A stretch of DNA of 64,000 bases from Actinomycetota bacterium (GTDB lineage: Bacteria; Actinomycetota; Actinomycetes; S36-B12): assembly GCA_016717115.1 (NCBI GenBank), contig JADKGE010000003.1, positions 434,001-498,000 of the forward strand. Direction: 5' to 3'. The notes below the pieces were generated by a model, which saw only the letters and a program-made list of their open reading frames with translations, had not been told where the DNA came from and did not search any database. The translations under genes were made by a program, and so were the position numbers. Shown piece after piece: positions 27,577-38,554 of this stretch (position 1 is its first letter; each line of letters starts with the position of its first letter).

Positions 27577-28020
27577 ATGAGTGATCTGAACGAGGTCGGC
27601 GCGCGTGACGGCTGGCGCTGCTGGCTGTGCGACGAACCCGTCGACCCCGAGGCTTCCGTCAACGCCGACCGCGGCCCGAGCGTCGACGCGGGTGTGGCGC
27701 CGAAGGGCAAGAAGGCGTCTGCGGGTGTCGAGCGTCTCGCGCACCGGGCCTGCAACACCCGCAAGGGCAAGGTCGCGCCCGTGGTCCCCTGGCCAGCGGA
27801 GCTGTTCGTCGTTGACCCGGCCCCGATCGTGCCGACGGTCGAGCGGATGTCGCGCAAGGGCGGTCGGGAGGTGGTCGCCCGCTGCCCCAGCCGGGCTGAC
27901 GCCGACCAAGCGGCGCTGTGGCTGGTGGACCGCCTGTCCCGGTTCGCTCCGGATCTCGACGTGACCGCGCAGGTCGAGCCGGGTGGGGGGCAGTTCCTGC
28001 TCGTGCTGCGCGCCGGCTGA
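27577..28020 (+). CDS. HNH-like zinc protein, catalytic His apparently lost
   Basis: 147 residues. The pattern CWLCDEPVD ... RGPSVDAGVAP ... RLAHRACNTRKGK follows actinobacterial HNH proteins, where the two CxxC/HxxC pairs bind zinc. At the position where the active site normally reads (S/L)DH(V/I)xP, the sequence is SVDAGVAP, so the catalytic His is missing. It may therefore be a zinc-stabilised binding protein rather than a nuclease. The C-terminal half (residues 85-147) is of unknown function. It starts 31 bases after the ATP-grasp gene. Confidence 0.6.
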   Translation: MSDLNEVGARDGWRCWLCDEPVDPEASVNADRGPSVDAGVAPKGKKASAGVERLAHRACNTRKGKVAPVVPWPAELFVVDPAPIVPTVERMSRKGGREVVARCPSRADADQAALWLVDRLSRFAPDLDVTAQVEPGGGQFLLVLRAG

Positions 28021-28069
28021 CGTCGTGGAGCCTGCCGATTAAGAGCGCCACCGCGACTAGTCTCGATGC

Positions 28070-28801
28070 ATGCCCGCGAACGATCCGACCGGTCGTCGGT
28101 TCGGCGAGGCAGCCGCCGCCTACGAGAGGGGGCGTCCTGACTACCCGTCCGTCATCGTGGACTGGCTCCTGGCCAGCGCGCCTCGCCGGGTGGTCGATCT
28201 GGGGGCCGGCACCGGCAAGCTGACGCGAAGGCTGGTGGATCGCGTCGAGACGGTCGTCGCGGTGGAGCCCGACCCCGACATGAGGCGCGTGCTGTCGGCA
28301 CACCTCCCCGAGGTCGTGGTCGTGGACGGGACAGGCGAGGCCATCCCTCTCGCGGATGCCGCCGTGGACGCGGTCGTGGCGGGACAGTCATGGCACTGGG
28401 TCGATTCCGCACGGGGCGCTCTCGAGGTGGCGCGAGTGCTTCGTCCGGGCGGGGTCCTGGGGCTGGTCTGGAACGACCGCGACGAGAGCGACCCGTGGAT
28501 CCGTCAGCTCACCGCTCTCCTGCGGGAGTTCGGCACCAGCCCGGATGCTGACTACGAGGTGTCGGTCGGACCGCCCTTCGGTCCTCTCGAACGGGCCGAG
28601 GTCGGCTGGGTGAATCACGTGACGGTGGATGCCGTCACGGACATGGTCACCTCGCGCAGCTACGTGATCGCCCTTGCTGCCGATCGGCGGGCCGAACTGG
28701 TTGCTCGCGTGGAAGCCCTGGCGTCCGACGGGGTGGACCTCGCCACCGGTTTGGTGCCCGTGCGATACGTGACGCGTGGGTACCGCGCTGTTCGGCCTTA
28801 G
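28070..28801 (+). CDS. Class I SAM-dependent methyltransferase
   Basis: 243 residues. FGEAAAAYERGRPDYPSVIVDWLL is a common N-terminus of this group; VVDLGAGTGKLTRRL is motif I (SAM binding), VVAVEPDPDMRRVL the acidic loop, and VLRPGGVLGLVWNDRDE motif III. The acceptor is unknown. It overlaps the convergent secreted-protein gene by four bases and is unrelated in sequence to its neighbours. Confidence 0.88.
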   Translation: MPANDPTGRRFGEAAAAYERGRPDYPSVIVDWLLASAPRRVVDLGAGTGKLTRRLVDRVETVVAVEPDPDMRRVLSAHLPEVVVVDGTGEAIPLADAAVDAVVAGQSWHWVDSARGALEVARVLRPGGVLGLVWNDRDESDPWIRQLTALLREFGTSPDADYEVSVGPPFGPLERAEVGWVNHVTVDAVTDMVTSRSYVIALAADRRAELVARVEALASDGVDLATGLVPVRYVTRGYRAVRP

Positions 28802-29847
28802 CGCTGGTTCGCTGGGGCGGGGACGACCTTGCTCTGCTTCGACCGCTTGGTCACGACCACCTGCTTGTCCGCGGTCACCGTCACCGTCCAGATGGTGGAC
28901 CGACCGGAGTACGCGTTCGGGTTGGTCAGCCGTACGCCACCGGGCACGTTCGCGATGATGTCCGTGGAAGGGTCGTCGGGCGGATGGGAGAAGTCCTGCC
29001 AGACCCCCACTTGACTGCGCAGGTAAGAGATCAGCTGTGCTCGAGTCATCACCGCGGCCTTCTCGCGCGCGCGGCTGGCGGCATTGCGTACCGAGTAGAA
29101 CGCCGACGTCGTGTCGCGGGCGGCGTCCATTGCCGCGTCGACGTAGTCCTCGGGCAGCGACGAACCCACGTCCGGCACGACCAGCCTGGGATTGGCGAAG
29201 TCGACGTCGGCGGTCTGGTCAGATCCGGGCCCCGTCGAGGCCAGGGCGGTGATCGAGAACGATCGGAGGACCAGCGCACCGGGGGCCGTCCGGGTGAACG
29301 TGGCGGTGACCGCGGAGTCGGGCCTGCCCTCGATGCCGTGCGTCCACGACGCCGAGATGATCCCCGCGTCGTTCGCCGGCCCGGACGCGATGTCGCCCAA
29401 CGGGTCGACGATCGTCAGAATCTGCAGGGGAGGGGTGACGTCGGTCGTCGCGGGAGGGCCCAGTCGGACCCAGGACACGTTCCGCAGTGTCGGATAGCGT
29501 CCGGTCTTCGGTAGCGGAGGCATGGGCTGGTACCGGGTCGCCACTCCCTTCCTGGTGATCGTCCAGGTCACGTCGTCCGCCTCGGAGTCCGACATTCCGG
29601 CCTCGCGGTAGCGCTCGCGGATCACTGCGCCCCCGGGCTGGACATCCGTGACCCGGCGATAGCTGATCTTCCCGCTGACCTCGACCGTGATCGTGCCTCC
29701 GCCTTGAATGACGAGCGTCTGGGCTGCCTGTGCCGCGGACACCACCTCGGGCCAGGTGATCTGGTCCGCGGCCGCCGCAGGGGCGGTGGGCACGAAGGCG
29801 ACCGCAACGATCACGCAGATGGCCAGTAGGACGCGGGTCGGTCGCAT
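28798..29847 (-). CDS. Secreted protein of unknown function
   Basis: 349 residues from ATG 29847, with GGGAGGG as ribosome-binding site. A signal peptide is clear (MRPTRVLLAICVIVAVAFVP, cleavage probably after APAAAA). The mature protein is rich in Thr, Val, Ser and Pro and looks beta-rich, with a helical segment near residues 260-290 (SAFYSVRNAASRAREKAAVMTRAQL) and a basic end. No enzyme motif or sorting signal was recognised. It is divergent from the YyaL-like gene. Confidence 0.7.
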   Translation of the reverse strand: MRPTRVLLAICVIVAVAFVPTAPAAAADQITWPEVVSAAQAAQTLVIQGGGTITVEVSGKISYRRVTDVQPGGAVIRERYREAGMSDSEADDVTWTITRKGVATRYQPMPPLPKTGRYPTLRNVSWVRLGPPATTDVTPPLQILTIVDPLGDIASGPANDAGIISASWTHGIEGRPDSAVTATFTRTAPGALVLRSFSITALASTGPGSDQTADVDFANPRLVVPDVGSSLPEDYVDAAMDAARDTTSAFYSVRNAASRAREKAAVMTRAQLISYLRSQVGVWQDFSHPPDDPSTDIIANVPGGVRLTNPNAYSGRSTIWTVTVTADKQVVVTKRSKQSKVVPAPANQR

Positions 29848-29905
29848 GGTGCCCTCCCGCGTCAACGGTACGGTCCGTGCCGCGGCGATGCGGCGCCGAA
29901 ACCGG

Positions 29906-29932
29906 CAACGGCCCATGCCATGAGGGCCGTTG
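29906..29932. promoter_or_regulatory. Perfect 9-base inverted repeat in a divergent intergenic region
   Basis: CAACGGCCC, nine bases, then GGGCCGTTG. It lies in the 181-base region between two divergently transcribed genes, so a terminator role is unlikely and there is no T run. It could be an operator for one or both genes. No known binding consensus was matched. Confidence 0.4.
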
Positions 29933-30028
29933 GCGGGGCTGGATACAGTCTCGTATCCCGGGCTCGCGGACCAGGACCGCGAGTTCTCGGCCCCCACGGC
30001 CGCCCGACGTGGTCGATCGGAGAGACGA

Positions 30029-32068
30029 ATGGCCAACCGGCTGAGCGATTCCACGAGCCCGTATCTGTTGCAGCACAAGGACAATCCCGTCGACTGGTGG
30101 GAGTGGGGCGACGAGGCCTTCGACGAGGCGCGGCGCCGCGACGTCCCGGTGTTCGTGTCCATCGGATACTCGGCCTGCCACTGGTGCCACGTGATGGCCC
30201 ACGAGTCCTTCGAGGACGAGGCGACGGCCGCGCTGCTCAACGACCGGTTCGTGAGCATCAAGGTTGACCGGGAGGAGCGGCCCGACGTCGATGCCGTGTA
30301 TATGCAGGCGACCATGGCGCTCACGGGCCAGGGCGGCTGGCCGATGTCGGTGTTCGTGGATCACGACGGTCGGCCCTTCTACGCCGGCACGTACTTCCCA
30401 GCGGAGCCGCGGCATGGCATGCCGTCGTTCCCGCAGCTGCTCCGCGCGATCAGCGAGACCTGGGCGGAGCGACGCGACGACGTGCTCGCCGCCGGGGAGC
30501 GGATCACCGCGGCGCTCGGCGCGCGTGGCGTCCCCGCCAGCGACGACCTGCCGCCGACTGCCGAGGACCTCGCGGCAGCCGTGGCGTCGTTGGCCCGCGA
30601 CATGGACGAGCGTTCGGGCGGATTCGGCGGCGCGCCGAAGTTCCCGCCGTCGATGGTCCTGGAGTTCCTCCTGCGCCACCACGCCCTGACCGATGACGGG
30701 CTCTCCCTGGCCATGGCCGCCCAGACGCTCGAGGCGATGGCGCGGGGCGGCATGTACGACCAGGTCGGTGGCGGTTTCGCCCGCTACTCGGTGGACGCCG
30801 ACTGGGTCGTGCCGCACTTCGAGAAGATGCTCTACGACAACGCGCTCCTTATGCGGGTGTACCTGCACTGGTGGCGCCTGACCGGCTCGGCCCTCGCTGA
30901 GCGCGTGGTCCGCGAGACCGCTGAGTTCCTCCTCACCGAGCTGCGAACGCCCGAGGGCGGCTTCGCCTCCGCACTGGATGCCGACAGTGAAGGCGGAGAG
31001 GGCGCGTTCTACGCCTGGTCGCCGGACCAGTTGCGTTCGGTCCTCGATGAGGACGACGCGGCGTGGGCCGCGCAGCTGCTCTCGGTCACCGACGCCGGCA
31101 CCTTCGAGCACGGCTTGTCCACCCTGCAGCTGCGCCGGGATCCTGATGACGGGCCGCGTTAGCGTCGCATCCGGGCGGATCTCGCCCGAGCCCGCGCCGG
31201 GCGGCCCCGTCCTGCTCGGGACGACAAGGTCGTGGCGGCCTGGAACGGTCTCGCCATCGCTGCGCTCGCGGAGGCGGGGGCTCTTCTCGACGAGGCGGAG
31301 TGGGTCGAGGCTGCCGAGGCGGCCGCCGACCTGATCGTCGGCCTGCATCTGGGCGCCGACGGCGGTGACCGGCTGTGCCGCACGTCCCGGGACGGGCGCG
31401 CGGGCGACAACGACGGGGTCCTGGACGACTACGGCAGCATGGCCGAGGGCCTCCTCGCGCTCTTCCAGGTCACCGGCGACGATGAGTGGCTGGCGTTCGC
31501 CGGGATCCTGATCGACGTGGCCGTCCAGCACTTCGCGGACTCAGGCGGTGGGTTCTTCACCACGGCTGACGACGCGCCCGCCCTCATCCAGCGACCCCGC
31601 GACCCGTCGGACAACGCCGAGCCGTCCGGATGGTTCGCGGTCGCCAACGCCTGCCTCACCTACTCGGCGCTGACGGGGCTGGCCGAGTACCGCGCGATCG
31701 CCGAGCAAGCGCTGCGCGTCGTGACCCCCCTCGCGAGGCGCGCGCCGCGCGCAGTGGGCTGGGGGCTGGCCACTGCCGTGGCCGTCCAGGCAGGCCCACT
31801 CGAGGTGGCGGTGGTCGGCGATCCGGGAGACCGAGCGCTCGCGGTGATGCGGCGAAACGCGCTGATGTCCCCTTCGCCGGGGGCCGTGGTCGCGGTCGGG
31901 GACCCGACTGCGAGCGGCGACGCCGTGCCCCTCCTGCGCGATCGGCCGGCCATCGACGGGCGGGCAACCGCCTACGTCTGCCGGCGGTTCGTATGCGATG
32001 CACCGACCATGGATCCGACCGAGCTGGCCGTCCGTGTTGGCACTCGGCGGGGACTTCTCGAGGAGTAG
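30029..32068 (+). pseudogene. Thioredoxin-domain protein (YyaL/DUF255 family) with in-frame TAG
   Basis: A continuous frame of 679 sense codons from ATG 30029, the usual length for this family, is interrupted by one TAG at 31160-31162. The N-terminal thioredoxin-like domain has SIGYSACHWCHVMAHESFED (CxxC motif) and GGWPMSVFVDHDGRPFYAGTYFP. The six-hairpin glycosidase-like part follows (SGGFGGAPKFPPSMVLEFL, then GGGFARYSVDADWVVPHFEKMLYDNA). After the stop the frame resumes with RPARDDKVVAAWNGLAIAALAEAG, exactly the next conserved block, and ends normally. TAG is one transition from TGG. It may be a recent nonsense mutation or a sequence error. Confidence 0.85.
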
Positions 32069-32115
32069 CCTGCTGAACTGAGCCGCCACCCGCGGCCGTG
32101 GCGAGTGGAGTGTCT

Positions 32116-32877
32116 GTGGGCCTGTCGGATCTGGTGTACGGCGTCTACGAGCGACGCCTGAACGCCCAGATCCCGGCCGAGGGCCGGCCCCGCCACGTGG
32201 GGGTCATCCTCGACGGCAATCGACGTTGGGCCACGGCGCAGGGTTCGTCCTCGTCCGTCGGCCATCGCGCTGGGGCGGCGAAGATCGTCGACTTCCTCGG
32301 CTGGTGCGACGAGGCCGGGGTGGAGGTAGTCACCCTCTGGTTGCTGTCCACGGACAACCTCAACCGTCCGCAGCCTGAGCTCGATGCGCTCATGGGCATC
32401 ATCGAGGACACCGTCAGCGGGCTCGTCGAGCAGGGACGCTGGCGTCTGCACCCGGTCGGGGCCCTCGATCTGCTGCCCGCGCAGACGGCCCGCCTGCTGA
32501 AGGAGGCGGAGGAGGCCACGTCGGGGATCGACGGCTCGCTGGTCAACGTGGCCGTCGGGTACGGCGGTCGCCGCGAGGTGGTCGACGCGGTCCGGGCGCT
32601 GCTGCACGAGCACGCCAGCCAGGGCACGTCGCTCGACGAGCTCGCCCAGCTGCTCGACGTCGAGCACATCACGCAGCATCTGTACACCAAGGGCCAGCCC
32701 GATCCCGACCTCGTCATCCGCACGTCGGGCGAGCAGCGGCTGTCGGGCTTCCTGCTGTGGCAGAGCGCGCACTCGGAGTTCTACTTCTGCGAGGCCTACT
32801 GGCCGGACTTCCGGCATGTCGACTTCCTGCGCGCCCTGCGTGCCTACGCCGACCGGCAGCGCCGGTTCGGCACCTGA
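32116..32877 (+). CDS. Cis-isoprenyl diphosphate synthase (UppS/Z-FPP synthase family)
   Basis: 253 residues from GTG 32116, placed five bases after a GGAG; GTG at 32110 or 32098 are alternatives. HVGVILDGNRRWATAQG holds the catalytic Asp and diphosphate-binding residues. DPDLVIRTSGEQRLSGFLLWQSAHSEFYFCEAYWPDF is the conserved C-terminal block. Actinobacteria often have two paralogues, one making short Z-farnesyl diphosphate and one decaprenyl diphosphate, for cell-wall lipid carriers; which this is cannot be decided here. It follows the broken YyaL-like gene. Confidence 0.9.
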   Translation: MGLSDLVYGVYERRLNAQIPAEGRPRHVGVILDGNRRWATAQGSSSSVGHRAGAAKIVDFLGWCDEAGVEVVTLWLLSTDNLNRPQPELDALMGIIEDTVSGLVEQGRWRLHPVGALDLLPAQTARLLKEAEEATSGIDGSLVNVAVGYGGRREVVDAVRALLHEHASQGTSLDELAQLLDVEHITQHLYTKGQPDPDLVIRTSGEQRLSGFLLWQSAHSEFYFCEAYWPDFRHVDFLRALRAYADRQRRFGT

Positions 32878-33037
32878 CCGCCCGAAACCCAGAGTTCACG
32901 TCCGCGGCATGTCACGTTCGGCGTGGCTCCGCCGCAAGGTGCCGGTGTCGTCCTAGCGTCACGATGAGCGGGTGTGCAGCCGCGCACTCGTAACCGCACC
33001 GGGTCGCCCGGCAGGTGGCCCGCATCAGGAGGCCCAC

Positions 33038-34354
33038 GTGCCCGCTGCGCGCGTCGCAACCGAACCTCGCCGCACGTACGTCATCGACACCTCGGTCCTG
33101 CTCTCGGATCCGCGAGCGCTGCTGCGCTTCCATGAGCATGACGTGGTGATCCCGGTCGTGGTGGTCACGGAGCTCGAGGCGAAACGCAGCCATCCCGAAC
33201 TGGGCTACTTCGCCCGGCAGGCGCTCCGCCTGCTCGATGACCTCCGGGTGGAGAACGGTCGGCTGGACGAGCCGATGGCCGTCGGCGACGCCGGCGGCAC
33301 CGTGCGCGTCGAGCTGAACCACACCGACGTGACCGTCCTGCCGAACGGCCTGCGCCTGGGCGACAACGACACCCGGATCCTCGCGGTCGCCCGCAACCTG
33401 GAGATGGACGGCCGGTCCGTGGTGCTGGTCAGCAAGGACCTGCCCATGCGGGTCAAGGCGTCGTCGGTGGGGATCGTCGCGGAGGAGTACCGCGCGGAGT
33501 TCGTCGTGGAGACCGGGTACACCGGGATGACGGAGGTCGACGTCGCTGCCGCGGATATCGACCAGCTCTACGACGATCAGGTGATCGACCTCGAGGCCGC
33601 CCTCGACCTGCCGTGTCACACCGGCCTCGTGCTGCTGTCCGATCGCGGGAGCGCCCTGGGCCGGGTCACCCCGGACAAGCGCGTGCGACTGGTCCGCGGG
33701 GACCGGGAGGCCTTCGGGATCCACGGTCGCAGCGCGGAGCAGCGGATCGCCTTGGACCTCCTGCTCGATCCGGACATCGGCATCATCTCGCTGGGCGGCC
33801 GCGCCGGCACGGGCAAGAGCGCCCTCGCCCTGTGCGCCGGCCTCGAGGCGGTGCTCGAACGCCGGCAGCACCGCAAGGTCATCGTGTTCCGGCCGTTGTT
33901 CGCGGTCGGCGGCCAGGAGCTCGGATACCTGCCGGGTTCGGAGGCGGAGAAGATGTCCCCGTGGGGACAGGCGGTGTTCGACACCCTCGGCGCGGTCACG
34001 ACGCAGGAGGTCGTGGAGGAGATCGTCGACCGCGGCATGCTCGAGGTGCTTCCGCTCACCCACATCCGGGGCCGGTCGCTGCACGACGCCTTCGTGATCG
34101 TTGACGAGGCGCAGTCGCTGGAGCGCAACGTCCTGCTCACGGTGCTGTCGCGCATCGGTCGGGACAGCCGCGTCATCCTGACCCACGATGTTGCCCAGCG
34201 CGACAATCTCAGGGTCGGCCGGCACGACGGCGTCGTTGCCGTGGTGGAGAAGCTCAAGGGCCACCCGCTGTTCGCGCACGTGACGCTCACCCGATCGGAG
34301 CGCTCGCCGATCGCCGCGCTGGTCACGGAGATGCTGGAGGACATCTCCTCCTAG
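33038..34354 (+). CDS. PIN domain-PhoH family ATPase
   Basis: 438 residues from GTG 33038, with AGGAGG five bases upstream. Residues 10-150 are a PIN RNase domain with acidic residues in YVIDTSVLLSD, ELEAKR and LRLGDNDTRIL. Residues 230-438 are the PhoH P-loop domain with GRAGTGKSALAL and HDAFVIVDEAQSLE (Walker B). The fused PIN-PhoH (PhoH2-type) protein is known as an RNA helicase/RNase; in some species it forms a toxin module with a small upstream antitoxin, but none was recognised here. Confidence 0.9.
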   Translation: MPAARVATEPRRTYVIDTSVLLSDPRALLRFHEHDVVIPVVVVTELEAKRSHPELGYFARQALRLLDDLRVENGRLDEPMAVGDAGGTVRVELNHTDVTVLPNGLRLGDNDTRILAVARNLEMDGRSVVLVSKDLPMRVKASSVGIVAEEYRAEFVVETGYTGMTEVDVAAADIDQLYDDQVIDLEAALDLPCHTGLVLLSDRGSALGRVTPDKRVRLVRGDREAFGIHGRSAEQRIALDLLLDPDIGIISLGGRAGTGKSALALCAGLEAVLERRQHRKVIVFRPLFAVGGQELGYLPGSEAEKMSPWGQAVFDTLGAVTTQEVVEEIVDRGMLEVLPLTHIRGRSLHDAFVIVDEAQSLERNVLLTVLSRIGRDSRVILTHDVAQRDNLRVGRHDGVVAVVEKLKGHPLFAHVTLTRSERSPIAALVTEMLEDISS

Positions 34355-34453
34355 CCCAGGAGTGTGTGCTCGGTGGGCTGTGGACAGTCGTGTGAGGCCC
34401 GTCACATCAACCGCGGGATTTCCCTCATGGCTCGTGACGTGAGGACACTAATA

Positions 34454-34470
34454 TCCGAAATGTCGGACAT
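34454..34470. promoter_or_regulatory. Overlapping short palindromes upstream of the secreted lysozyme-like gene
   Basis: In the 228-base leader before 34583, TCCGA-AATG-TCGGA (34454-34467) and ATGTC-G-GACAT (34460-34470) overlap in an AT-richer patch (CTAATAT lies just upstream). This could be an operator or promoter element. Cell-wall hydrolase genes are often controlled by leader elements such as c-di-AMP riboswitches, but no conserved ydaO core was recognised, so no riboswitch is called. Confidence 0.35.
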
Positions 34471-34582
34471 GGTATGTGAGATGGACCACGCCCCTCCGGC
34501 GTGACAACGTCGTCATTCTTCGGCACGGTGGTTCCTTGTTGTGACTTTGGTCCCGCCAGACGAGCCGCCGAGGGGAGTGTCG

Positions 34583-35155
34583 ATGCGTTCAGCGATGCGC
34601 GCCGTCGCCCTGACGACGGCCGTTGTGCTGACCGTCGCCGGCTTCGCCTCCACCTCCGCTGCCGTGCCGACGTCCTCGACCGTGGCAGTAACGGCCGGCG
34701 AGGGCGCAGCGGCCGTCACCCCCGTGAAGAAGCGCCCCAAGCCGACCGCCAAGCGACTGGCCCGCGAGGCTGCGCTGGCCCGTGGCAACCGTCAGGCCGC
34801 TGACCTTGTGGGATACCTGCCGAGCCTGTACCAGGGCAAGTGGTACATGCCGCGCAAGGAGTCCATCCGACGCTGCATCATGCTGCGCGAGAGCCACGCC
34901 AACTACCGCGTCGTCGGTGCGGGCACCTACTTCGGCGCGTACCAGATGAACCGAGGCCTCGCCATCGGCGCCACCTTCATCATGCAGAAGGAAGTCCGTC
35001 GGGAGATGGGCAAGGAGGGCGTGCGGATCGTGCGCGCTCTGCGCAAGACCAACCCGAACAACTGGAACCGGTACTGGCAGGATCGCGCCTTCTGGACCAT
35101 CTGGCGGCACGGTGCGGGAAAGGGCCACTGGGGCGGCGGGGCACACTCCTGCTGA
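34583..35155 (+). CDS. Secreted transglycosylase/lysozyme-like protein
   Basis: 190 residues from ATG 34583, preceded by GAGGGGAG. The signal peptide is MRSAMRAVALTTAVVLTVAG. A basic linker follows (KKRPKPTAKRLAREAALARG). The C-terminal domain has IMLRESHANYRVVGAGTYFGAYQMNRGL, in which RES supplies a candidate catalytic Glu and GAYQM is the lysozyme-superfamily block. It ends with Cys, which may pair with the Cys before MLRES. It probably cleaves peptidoglycan outside the cell; specificity is unknown. Confidence 0.72.
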   Translation: MRSAMRAVALTTAVVLTVAGFASTSAAVPTSSTVAVTAGEGAAAVTPVKKRPKPTAKRLAREAALARGNRQAADLVGYLPSLYQGKWYMPRKESIRRCIMLRESHANYRVVGAGTYFGAYQMNRGLAIGATFIMQKEVRREMGKEGVRIVRALRKTNPNNWNRYWQDRAFWTIWRHGAGKGHWGGGAHSC

Positions 35156-35168
35156 TCGCCAGCGGGCA

Positions 35169-36833
<1,665 letters not shown>

Positions 36834-36857
36834 GGGTTCAGCGTACGACTCACGCGG

Positions 36858-37652
36858 TCAGTCGATGAGGCGCACCTGCAGGCGTCGGATGGCCAGCACG
36901 CCCATGACGGCGGCGAACGCGGCCAGGAAGGCGGCATGGCCCAGGTCGGCCCAGCCCATGGCGGCGAACGAGGCATCGCGCACGAGCTGGACGCTGTGGT
37001 ACAGCGGATTCAGCTGGGCCACGGCCAGCGCCCAGGACGGCAGGTTGGTCAGGGGGAAGAAGATCCCCGAGACCAAGAACAGCGGCGTGACGAGGGCGGA
37101 CGTGACGTACTGGAACGAGTCGATCGACGTGACGATGCCGCTGACCCACTGCCCGAAGAAGGCGAAGCCCAGGCCCGTGAGGATCGCGACGAAGGGGATG
37201 ATCGCCATCGTGGGCACCGGCGCCAGCCCGAAGAACAGGATCGTGATGACCAGGGGCGCGCACGCGTACAGGCCCGCCTTCACGGAGATCCACGTGCCTT
37301 CACCCAGCACGAGCTCGGCCGGCGAGATGGGTGTGGCCAGGATGCCGTCGTACACCTTCTGGAAGACCCGCGCGACGAAGGTGTTGAACATCCCGGGGAA
37401 GACGGCAGCGGCCATGGCGGCCGACGCGACAATGCCGGTTCCGACGAACTGGACGTACGGGATGCCGTCCACCTCGGTGATGAGCGAGCCGAGGCCGAGG
37501 CCGAGGGCGAGGAAGTACACCGTCGGCTCGAGGACGGCGGAGAACGTCGTCGGCCGCCAGTAGCGGCGGAAGAGCTGCAGCTCCCGGCTCCAGATGGCGG
37601 CGATCGCGGCGGGCTCGACGGCCCGCAGGCGCGGGATGTCCGGAGCGCTCAT
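36858..37652 (-). CDS. ABC-2 type exporter permease (NodJ-like)
   Basis: 264 residues. Six membrane helices, with the cytoplasmic loop FVARVFQKVYDGILATPISPAELVLGE and the C-terminal GIFFPLTNLPSWALAVAQLNPLYH matching the NodJ/DrrB-like ABC-2 family. It is coupled by ATGA to its ATPase partner upstream and, through that, to the amylosucrase gene. The substrate is unknown. Confidence 0.88.
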   Translation of the reverse strand: MSAPDIPRLRAVEPAAIAAIWSRELQLFRRYWRPTTFSAVLEPTVYFLALGLGLGSLITEVDGIPYVQFVGTGIVASAAMAAAVFPGMFNTFVARVFQKVYDGILATPISPAELVLGEGTWISVKAGLYACAPLVITILFFGLAPVPTMAIIPFVAILTGLGFAFFGQWVSGIVTSIDSFQYVTSALVTPLFLVSGIFFPLTNLPSWALAVAQLNPLYHSVQLVRDASFAAMGWADLGHAAFLAAFAAVMGVLAIRRLQVRLID

Positions 37653-38554
37653 TCCAGCCCCTCCCCGGTGAGGAGCACGAACACGTCCTCGAGGTTGGAC
37701 GCGCGCAGGACATGGTCGTCGAACTCGTCGAAGAACGACGGTGGTACGGACTCGGCGCGCAGTACCGAGATGCTGGGTCCGGTACGGCGGGTCGACAGGC
37801 CGGCCGCACTCGCCGCATTCTCGATCTGGCGCAGGCGAGAGGGAGATCCGTAGAACTCGGCGGCCTGGACACCGGCGTGTGCCGCGAGCAGGGTTTCGGG
37901 CGCCCCCTGGGCGACGAGCCTGCCGTGGTTCATGATGGCGACGTCGTCGGCCAGTCGTTCGGCCTCCTCGATGTAGTGGGTCGACATGACGATGGTGACG
38001 CCCTCACTGCGCAGCTGGTCGATCAACGACCAGAGCTCAGCCCTGACCTGGGGGTCGAGTCCCACCGTCGGCTCGTCGAGGAGGACGAGTTCGGGGGAGT
38101 GGATCAGGCCGCGAGCGATAAGCAGGCGACGTCGCATCCCGCCCGACAGGTCCTCGGCCACGCTGTTCGAGCGGTCACCGAGGCTGGCGATCTCCAGCGC
38201 CCTGTCGACCGCCGCCTGTCGCTTCTCGCGCGGGATGCGGTACATGGCCGCCCAGGCCCACAGGTTGGCGCGGCAGGTCAGCTGGAGGTCGAGGTTGTCG
38301 ATCTGCGGCACCACGCCCATCCGCGCCCGCGCCCGCTTGCCCTCCCGCGGGACGTCGAGGCCGAGGACGCTGATGGTGCCTGAGGTGGCGACGGCCTGGC
38401 CCGTGAGCATCCGCATCGTGGTGCTCTTGCCGGCACCGTTCGGGCCGAGCAGGCCGAAGCAGGTGCCCCGCTCGACGGAGAGGGTCAGGTGATCCACCGC
38501 GGTGATGTCACCGAAGCGCTTGACGACGTCGCGCACTTCGAGGGCGGGGGTCAT
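37649..38554 (-). CDS. ABC exporter ATP-binding protein (NodI-like)
   Basis: 301 residues from ATG 38554 (MTPALEVRDVVKRFGD). Walker A GPNGAGKST, signature DLSGGMRRRLLIARGL, Walker B LVLLDEP, then STHYIEEAERLADD. MGVVPQIDNLDLQLTCRANL is characteristic of NodI-type proteins, which with NodJ export lipo-oligosaccharides in rhizobia. Its start overlaps the amylosucrase stop in an ATGA, so the exporter is co-translated with a glucan-forming enzyme. Whether the substrate is carbohydrate-linked is inference. Confidence 0.9.
   Translation of the reverse strand: MTPALEVRDVVKRFGDITAVDHLTLSVERGTCFGLLGPNGAGKSTTMRMLTGQAVATSGTISVLGLDVPREGKRARARMGVVPQIDNLDLQLTCRANLWAWAAMYRIPREKRQAAVDRALEIASLGDRSNSVAEDLSGGMRRRLLIARGLIHSPELVLLDEPTVGLDPQVRAELWSLIDQLRSEGVTIVMSTHYIEEAERLADDVAIMNHGRLVAQGAPETLLAAHAGVQAAEFYGSPSRLRQIENAASAAGLSTRRTGPSISVLRAESVPPSFFDEFDDHVLRASNLEDVFVLLTGEGLE

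Noticed and set aside
30029..32068. Reassignment of TAG as a sense codon in this organism
   Set aside because: TAG is the natural terminator of many intact genes here, for example the HNH gene at 7612, the ATP-grasp gene at 27545 and the PhoH gene at 34354.
34355..34582. c-di-AMP (ydaO-type) riboswitch before the secreted lysozyme-like gene
   Set aside because: The conserved core was not found; only short palindromes are visible.
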